Positions 57,201 to 64,000 of a DNA stretch of 64,000 bases are shown here, piece after piece. The notes beneath the pieces were generated by a model. That model was given only the letters and a program-made list of their open reading frames with translations. It made no database searches and had not been told where the DNA came from. Source of the stretch: Saccharum officinarum. Its lineage: Eukaryota; Streptophyta; Magnoliopsida; Poales; Poaceae. Position 1 is the first letter of the stretch. The number at the start of each line of letters is the position of its first letter. The translations under genes were made by a program, and so were the position numbers. Location of the stretch: the NCBI GenBank assembly GCA_020631735.1, contig CM036201.1, forward strand, positions 80,142,502 through 80,206,501, written 5' to 3'.

Positions 57201-59295
57201 TATAAAATGATAAGCAACATAATATAGATTTCCTTATTTATCAAGGTCCAATCACAACCCTAAGAAAACAGTGAACAACTAGTGTGTTTAATATTTTTCC
57301 TAGCAAGTACATGTCATCACAAAATTAACAAAATAAGAATCACCATTTTTGGAGTTCTAAAACAAAAGATATGGCTCTGGTCAAGTTTATAAGCATTTTA
57401 GAGCATTTTTAAAGCTTAAATAAAAACATCAGAAAACATCTACAAACATGTAACATATTATGATTTCACTGCATAGATCTTTTCTCAAGGTTTCCAAAAA
57501 GTCTACTTTTGCTATTTTTGGAATTACCTAGCATGAGATATGGATTTTCAAAGATTAACATGAAATGGAAATTCAAAATCAGAATTAAAACTACCCTAAC
57601 TTCATTTGCTACGCCCACCCGGTTGCGCCCCCCAGTCGAGTCCCTAGTGGCGCTGACGTGTGGGACCTACTGCTCAGCCGGCCCCGCATGTCATAAACAC
57701 AGACAGAGAGACACCGAGGGAGACGAACTCCCTCTTCTCCCTCCTGACGCCGAGCAGGGGAGGTGGCCGGACCTGCGGCTCCGGCCGGCAGGGGCGGCGT
57801 CGGCGACGAATGGCGGGGTCATGGCGATGCCCTGGCATGCGCGCATCCCTGAGCAGCCGTATCTCGGCCCGAGGTGGCACAGGGTGGCCGGCCCACGAAC
57901 TCCGGCGGCGCTGCTCACGGCGGCTCCGGCGGCGGCGTTAGTCGACGGCGAACGGGGCCTGAAGAAGGGCGCGTCGGGGGCGGTATGAGGAGAGGAAGAT
58001 GGTGCTCTGCTCGGTTGAGGACAAGGAGGCTTGTGGCGGAGGAAAGACAGTGGCCGCACGGCTCGGCCATGGCGGTCATCGTGGCGTGCGCGCTCAGGGC
58101 GGAGCCGAGCGAGGGAGAGGCAGAGAGCGAGCTTGGGAAGTGGAGGAGCAGCTGGGGTGGCTCGGTGTCTACCTCGGGAAGGCAGGGGTGCAGCAGGGAC
58201 GCGTGCCGGGAAGGTGGGGGTGCGAAGCTGGCATGGCGGCCACGTCCCCGGACACCCGTCGGCCTTTGAGCCATTTTCTCGAACACCTGTCACACGTCGA
58301 GGTGCCCGACTTGGCGACCATTTTTTGGGCTGGCTCGGGTTTGAACTGGGCTATGGGCCTAAAAGCAAAGTTGTAGCCCATACCACGCTCTACACTTTTC
58401 ATTTAGGGTGCAAGATCGTTAGTGCTATATATTGGGAGATAAATATCATCCAAGTCAGCAATGTCAACCCATTACTAACCAAAAAGGAAACCAAATTTTT
58501 GTTGATCAAATGAGGTCAAACTTAAGCCAACTTTTTGAATGATCTACTACACCACATACACTCCAACTTTTGTTTTGGGACCATGTTAAGTTATTTAGCA
58601 AAATTTGGAGAACGCGGGATGTCAACATCGATGTCAGTGAAATTCCGGACTGCAAACACGGTCGGGTTGATTTTAGCTTTTTTTTCTTATATTTTGAGCA
58701 CTGTTTTGATCTATTTTGAAGCTAAATCATGACTTGGTCCTTTAACAAAGTTTGTTATACTCAAACTTTTCTTCAACTTTCATTTTTGGTCAAACCTCAT
58801 ATCTGGTCCAGAAGTCAACTTTATTTCTCGATCAACGCAAAGTCCTTTCTGCTACAAAATATAGTGTTTCCATTATTTTCGGACATTTTCTCCACCTTCG
58901 CTCAACACGAACCCTCCATAACTTTTGTTGTAGAGTTCAATTAGAGTTGTTTGAGCAAGGTTACAAGGTTTGGTTGACTTCATATGTTTCCAGTCACTTG
59001 ATAAAGCAATTCATGCAAAGATATGGCTTATCATTTCATGTGACTTTTTGATTCCAAACTTCATGAAACTTTTCCAGGGATCAATATAGATAGGTACCAA
59101 GGTGAGACACATGAAGATATGGCAATAACACCACCCAAGCATACATTTTTGAAAATGCATATATGTAAAGCAATGGTGCAGCATCCAACTTTAGGTTAGA
59201 CTCATCTCCATAGGTTAACCTTGACATCGTCATCTCCACTCATGTTTGAGCTTAAACCCACTACTTAATTGGTGATAAACACCTGGGGTGTTACA
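54265..59295 (-). repeat. 5.0-kb solo LTR inserted in A2 gag
   Basis: 5,031 bp with TGTAACAGAACC and GGGGTGTTACA ends, flanked by the 5-bp duplication AACCA (54260-54264 and 59296-59300). Gag sequence resumes exactly on either side (PDMV / DTYAKK). It resembles the family A LTR in its first ~200 bp and general layout (GC-rich block 57610-58330) but is clearly a different subfamily. No interior, primer site or purine tract is present, so it is the product of LTR-LTR recombination. Confidence 0.9.
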
Positions 59296-59300
59296 AACCA

Positions 59301-59967
59301 TGTCGGGAGCATAACGACACAAGTTGTTGAAGGCATGCAAATACTGTGTTACGGTTTTGGTGCCCTGATTTAAAGCCAAGAACTCTCCTAATTTCATCTC
59401 AACTAGCCCTGATGGAATATAAACTCCACGGAAGGCTTCGGTGAACTCTCTCCACGAGATCGGAGCATTTGGAAGGAAGGTGGTGCGATGATGCTTCCAT
59501 CACATCCCTGCTGGTCCTTGTAGCTGATGTGCAGCATACTCTGTCTTCAGTACTTCTATCAGCCTCAACACACGGAACTTATCTTCCATAGTGTTAATCC
59601 ATTCTTCAGCGTCAAGTGGCTCGGTTGCTTCCTTAAAAATTGGCGGCCTAGTGTCCATGAAATCCTTGAAGTTGCTGTACTGATTCACTCCATTGCCACC
59701 ACCTTGGTTGTTACCACGTTGCACGTTGTTGGCGATGGTACGCAGGAAATCTTCCATATTTTTCTGTGACTGCTCGGCATTGCGCTGACTTCCCAGAAAC
59801 TGTGCAAAGAACATCTCTGCAGTGAGCGGTGGAGGAGGCGGCAAATGCGGTTCCGGGTGTGGCTCGTTATGGTTGACATTGTTAGCACCACTCCCACCTG
59901 CCCCGGCACCATTTCCACCAGTTTCAGCAGCCTCATACGTGGCGCGTCGAGTGTTTGCCATCAGCAT
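59301..59967 (-). pseudogene. gag: Gag N-terminal part, A2
   Basis: MLMANTRRATYE, a Gly/Asn/Pro-rich lead, FFAQFLGSQRNAEQSQKNME, then the Retrotrans_gag start TRPPIFKEATEPLDAEEW and MEDKFRVLRLIEVLK. A TGA at about 59497-59499 stands where the conserved second Trp of the gag WW pair is expected. Beyond it the frame continues (HAFNNLCRYAPDMV) to the solo-LTR insertion at 59300. Confidence 0.87.
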
Positions 59968-60322
59968 ATTTCAGCAACAAGTAATGATTAAGCGAAGTTG
60001 TAGTAATTGTGAGTGAATGAAAAAATTATGCCATACTGAACTCATTGGAGAGAACAAAGTCATACAACAAAACAGAGGCACAATAATCGCATTCCAATTA
60101 AAACAACACCACTAATTAAATTACTTCAAATGCAAACATCGCGTCCAATACAACCACGTTGCCAGCATACACACACTGGACTTTATGCGCTCAGGTATCG
60201 CATGAATAACCAAGATCCAACATTCTACCAAGTCTCAAGGTTCAAACGAGATACATCAAGATACATGAAGCCAAAAGGAGGTCAGCGTGACAGGGCCTAG
60301 CAGCTAACGCAAAGCAACTAGC
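59968..60322 (-). other. Spacer between ORF0 and gag, A2
   Basis: 355 bp without a coding frame. How gag is expressed downstream of ORF0 (splicing, reinitiation or a separate transcript) cannot be seen. Confidence 0.5.
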
Positions 60323-61333
60323 CTACTCCTCGGGGCCATCGTTGGGGTCAGAGACATCACCATTGCTACCATCAGTAGCAGCGTCGTCGTCAGCAGGTGC
60401 GGCTGCGGGTTCGTCCTCATTGTCGTCGACGTCCATACCGGCGGCTTCTAGAGGAGCATACGGGCCAATCCCGTTGTAGAGCGCATGAAACTCCTCATGC
60501 AAGTTGACATTGTACTCCTCTAGCTCCTTGACCCTCTGCCTCAGGAGGTTCCTCTCGTTCCAGGCTTCATTCCTTTCTTGAACCAACTGTCCAATCATGC
60601 GGTCTGCATTATTGTTGGCCTGAGTCAACGCATGCACCCGCTGTATAGAACTATCACCTCTCTCTAGAGTCTGGTCTCGCTGCAAGCTCATGTCAGCCAA
60701 CTGCTCCTGCAAACTAGCGATAGCACATGCTTGCTTCTTCTTTTGTTTTCTTGCTTTGAGCCGATCATCACCACGCAAACCAGTCAGAGTCCAATAAGTG
60801 CACTCTAGACTCTGGTATGCTCTGATAGCTGTATACATCGCACTCATAGCGTGGTTGTCGCTAGCCTGTCCTTCGCTTGGGCCTCTGACTAAAGCACTTC
60901 CTTGCGGTTGTACCCAAATGGCATCGCGAGGATCATCTCTCGGAAAAGTGCCAGCCAAGGCTGCTGCCAGCTCGTTGGGAAATCTGCTCATTATGTCCTG
61001 GATGACACGGAAAGCTGCTCCCTCTACACCCTCAACCGGAGTGCGTCCCTCAAACTCCAAGTGCCAACCATCCCATTCTGGAGCATCACCAAGAGCAGGG
61101 ACAGTGATCTCCACTACTGCTAGTCCATCCTCTGACAACTGGTTCTCACTCCAAGAGTACACCGGCTCCTGACCCTCCGGGTACCCCACATCATGGAGCA
61201 CTCTCCAAAGCAAAGTTGGCATGCCAAACTCGCTCAGAAAGGTGTCCGTGTTGCGGCGCTCCCGCGAGGCCAACTGGCGTCGAGGTGCTCTTCCACCTGT
61301 GGACTTACGGGCAATCTGCTTCGTGCGGGCCAT
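60323..61333 (-). CDS. ORF0 of family A: histone H3 N-tail mimic with coiled coil
   Basis: An intact 336-residue protein encoded upstream of gag. After Met, residues 1-23 in H3 numbering read ARTKQIARKSTGG then RAPRRQLASR: R2, T3, K4, R8, K9, S10, T11 and R17 are kept, T6 is I, T22 is S, and K14, K18 and K23 are all R. No histone fold follows. Residues ~27-185 form a probable globular domain (WSENQLSEDGLAVVEITVPA, GWHLEFEGRTPVEGVEGAAF). A basic patch RLKARKQKKK (191-200) could act as a nuclear signal. Residues ~203-285 are a probable coiled coil, and ~298-336 an acidic tail. I recognise no named family for the globular part. From memory, some rice gypsy elements (RIRE3/RIRE8) have an ORF0 at this place. 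A chromatin-mimic role is inference. Confidence 0.8.
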   Translation of the reverse strand: MARTKQIARKSTGGRAPRRQLASRERRNTDTFLSEFGMPTLLWRVLHDVGYPEGQEPVYSWSENQLSEDGLAVVEITVPALGDAPEWDGWHLEFEGRTPVEGVEGAAFRVIQDIMSRFPNELAAALAGTFPRDDPRDAIWVQPQGSALVRGPSEGQASDNHAMSAMYTAIRAYQSLECTYWTLTGLRGDDRLKARKQKKKQACAIASLQEQLADMSLQRDQTLERGDSSIQRVHALTQANNNADRMIGQLVQERNEAWNERNLLRQRVKELEEYNVNLHEEFHALYNGIGPYAPLEAAGMDVDDNEDEPAAAPADDDAATDGSNGDVSDPNDGPEE

Positions 61334-62122
61334 CTGTACTAAAACTTTCGATTACCCGATGAGAACATAATTTAAGTTGGTACAATTTTTATTGAAAGAG
61401 GATAATCAATTTATAAGGGGAGGAATGCATGGCATAAATGAAATGCACAAGCAACATGATGCATGCACGTTTCTTACGTTCTCACAAACTTAAGAAATAA
61501 ATGATATCTATCGATGAATTCGGTGGCATACAGGCGATCTCTCATAAACGTAACTAATACGTTCTACCCGAGAAACACTGTTATGTACCTGCAGAAGATT
61601 CATTTCAGCCCATTCCCCATGAATGCAGGAAAGCAGTAAATCTATCTACGCGCTCTACACGAATCCCTAGATATGCGTACAACGGTAGTAACCACCCAAA
61701 ACATCGTCCTATTGACGGCATCGCCTTAGTGGATGGAACAACCACACATGCGACACTTTTGTAAAAACATGCGTAAAACATGTAAGTACTCCAGTATCAT
61801 ACAAGCACTCTCCCTAGATCGGCGGTGTATCCGATCATGCTCTCACATCTCACACTTACCGAGGCGTAGAGGCAACTGATCCATACATTACCACTAAAGT
61901 AAGTGGCACTCATACAATAGCACGCCGTATGAGCAACGAAAGAGAAATATGGTGCAAGAACCCCCAAGTCAGTACTTAATTAAGTCACCTAGAGTCCTTA
62001 CTGGGCATAAAGGATATGACCACTGGCACACTCTTAGTTTGTAAATCGCGTTTTTCAAACACATTTTTATTTTAAATACACTTATGAACAGTAAATCCGC
62101 TAAACCATGCTCCGATGCCAGC
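61334..62122 (-). other. Leader and primer site of A2
   Basis: Nearly identical to 21870-22658. The primer site TGGCATCGGAGCATGG is at 62105-62120 on minus, two bases from the LTR. Confidence 0.7.
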
Positions 62123-64000
62123 TGTAACAGAACCGACCAATTATACGAGATTAAGTGAGAAAATCATCCACCGAGCAGACGATTTAGCAAACTTAAGCCC
62201 GTATAACCCGGTAGTCCGTGAAATCACGATGGATTTCAAACCAACTTGCATACCAGCCAAGATCGTAATAAGTTCAGCGGTCACCACAAGTTACATAAAA
62301 GTTTGCAGCATAAATACATCGGAGTTTAAACATAGTTATTACAAACCAGTTTCAAATTGAAAGTAGCGGAAGCATTTTGTTCAAACCACACACACACAGA
62401 GTTCAAAATACAGTGCCAGTTCAGGATCATCTTCCAGCAAAAGCATCAGATGAGATGTAGTGAATGACCATTGCCCTTGGTCCTAAGCTTCTCCTATTGC
62501 AGGATACAGGCAGTTGATACAGTAGCCGTAATACATCTGTCCATCTGCAACAAGTGGGAACAAAACCCTGAGTACGAGAAGGTACTCAGCTAGACTTACC
62601 CGTCTTAAACCAAAAATAAAAGACACCAAGGAATCATGACAGGCTGTCTGGTGGGGTAGCTGACTCATTTGCAAAAAGACATTTTTAGTATTTAGAGAAT
62701 CTTTACAAAAGCTTTGCATCAAGTTAAATCTTTATTAACCTGTCAACTACATTTGCACCTGTACTAGAGTAACATGTAATTAAACAGGTAATGATAACCA
62801 ATGATCATTAACAACTTCCATTATGTCATATTTCATATAACTGTCCAAGTGTTCCATCAATATTACTACGATGAAGTAGCTCAAGTCAAGTGCTCACTAT
62901 CCAGTGAACGATGGCGATTCGAATCGATTATTAACCAGCTGGTAAGTTATTCCTCACACAAACCTCACTCACCCGCTAAAGTGAGGTGTTGGTCACTGAG
63001 TCAACCATTCAGGTAAAGTCGCGAGCTTGCCAGGAATCACTTGTACCCGGGGACCACCCGACTGCTCTTTGGCCTTATCATCGCGCCCCCGTACCCTGCC
63101 ACTACTACTCCCGTACAGTGCGTTGCGGGCAATCTACTCGGCCCGAATAATCTCCCAGCTTCGCGATCGGAAGGTACTTTATCTGGCCAGCTAAATGTGA
63201 GGCATGCGTTCAACATGACCCGAGGCCCAACAACGGACGGTCCTTAATCGACACAGACGGAAAACACTACAGTCCTAAACCCTGCAAGTTTCCGTCCGGT
63301 CTCAATTTCACATTAACACTTAGTTATTTCATGATGACATCTTTTCTCAATCAGATCCAGGTAAACACCTATAGCTCACAGGTGACAGGAAATCACCCGA
63401 CTTCTACCGGTCTAAGCAAGCTAAGCAATTACTTGACTGCGAACACCAGGGTGACAAGGATCGGTAAAGCAAGGTGAAACAAGGTATAATGCAGCAACGG
63501 TTGCAAACAACTCCTAAACTTAATGCAGCAGTTTAAGTAAAGCATTAATAAAATTTTTGCAAACCGGGAGGAGAGAAATGCTCTGGGGCTTGCCTCTCTC
63601 GAAAGAGCTCGGACGGTGGTCTGGGCACTCCGGAAGATCCTCACCAACCTCCTCGTCGGCTTCGGGCACTTCCTGCTCCTCGGGCTGCTCTTCTGGCTCC
63701 TCGGGAACTGCTACCGACGTTACTTCCTGCGATCCTGTATGATGCAATCGTATAAGTGCTTATGCCTAGGTGCATTGCGAAAATGACATGTAATGGTCAT
63801 GATGAATGAAATGCAGATAATCAGGTTCACTTTATTTCATAAAGTAGGAATACATTTCTTCTACAAGGTAGTCAACATCATCCATGAATACAGACTACAA
63901 GCATATGTCATCTACTGCATTCTCTTCTACCACTACCATGCTAAGCCAGCATATTTTATTAAATGCTTCAAAGATACACCAAAGCAAAATCCTATTCACT
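62123..64000 (-). repeat. 5' LTR of A2, runs off window
   Basis: Matches 22659-24540 almost perfectly; a one-base indel near 62230 and another near 63565 were noted. The remaining ~2 kb is beyond the window. Confidence 0.88.

Larger units (their letters stand above)
49521..64000 (-). mobile_element. Gypsy family A element A2 (chromovirus) with nested solo LTR
   Basis: Minus-strand order: 5' LTR (from beyond 64000 to 62123), primer site, leader, ORF0 (61333-60323), gag (59967 onward), solo-LTR insertion (59295-54265), rest of gag, protease, RT, RNase H, integrase with a damaged chromodomain end, purine tract, and a 3' LTR (50414 down to the gap). A Tekay/Del-like chromovirus by pol order and long LTRs. 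Pol has four in-frame stops and at least one frameshift; ORF0 is intact. Confidence 0.88.

Noticed and set aside
54265..59295. A complete LTR retrotransposon
   Set aside because: No interior, primer site, purine tract or second LTR; ends and target duplication fit a single LTR.
60323..61333. A genuine or retrocopied histone H3 gene
   Set aside because: Only the ~23-residue tail matches. The histone-fold region is absent and replaced by an unrelated domain, coiled coil and acidic tail, and the ORF sits at a fixed place in a gypsy element.

Overview
The window looks like a repeat-saturated intergenic stretch of a grass genome, most likely a panicoid/Andropogoneae grass (sorghum, sugarcane, Miscanthus or a relative). 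The basis is the repeat content: Stowaway MITEs with CTCCCTCCGTTCC-type ends, CACTA elements built from CCGGGACTAAAGG repeats, a Tat-lineage gypsy element with a TTGGCGCGCCAGGTAGGGG primer site and an antisense gene, and long-LTR chromodomain gypsy elements. I found no rRNA or tRNA gene, no CRISPR array and no convincing complete host gene. The species call is inference.

Layout. 1-2085: intron-like sequence ending in a Helitron-type 3' terminus. 2546-3006: right end of a CACTA transposon with a 42-bp tandem array. 3005-20697: two gypsy copies of family B on the minus strand that share one LTR (14115-18209). The left copy (B2) is split by a very young 10.3-kb gag-only copia-type element (3445-13737, TSD AAGAT). 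The right copy (B1) has lost nearly all of gag-pol. 20698-20797: gap of 100 N. 20798-26582: the 5' part of a family A gypsy element (A1). 26583-32775: a second CACTA right end, MITEs, microsatellites and unassigned AT-rich DNA. 32776-34527: a complete 1.75-kb non-autonomous CACTA (TSD GAT). 35772-49420: a Tat-lineage gypsy element (D) with gag-pol on plus and a broken multi-exon gene on minus. 49421-49520: second 100-N gap. 49521-64000: family A element A2 on minus (3' LTR, pol, gag, ORF0, 5' LTR), whose gag is split by a 5.0-kb solo LTR (54265-59295, TSD AACCA).

The most unusual content is an extra ORF (ORF0) upstream of gag in both chromodomain-gypsy families. In family A it begins with a near-copy of the histone H3 N-terminal tail (ARTKQIARKSTGG, then APRRQLASR) and continues into a non-histone domain, a basic patch, a long coiled coil and an acidic tail. 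Family B has a shorter version with a diverged H3-like tail, a related coiled coil and two SUMO-interaction-like motifs. Four copies lie at 3431, 19887, 21869 and 61333 (minus-strand starts). ORF0 is open in A2 and B1 although the gag-pol of these elements is dead. My main hypothesis is a retrotransposon-encoded histone-tail mimic that engages H3-tail readers or writers. That role is inference; the sequence resemblance is directly visible.

Most coding regions are decayed. Element D has ten in-frame stops, nine of them TAG, and A2 has several TAG or TGA stops. This fits C-to-T decay of methylated, silenced DNA. Sequence next to both N gaps is rich in single-base indels, so frameshifts there may be assembly errors.
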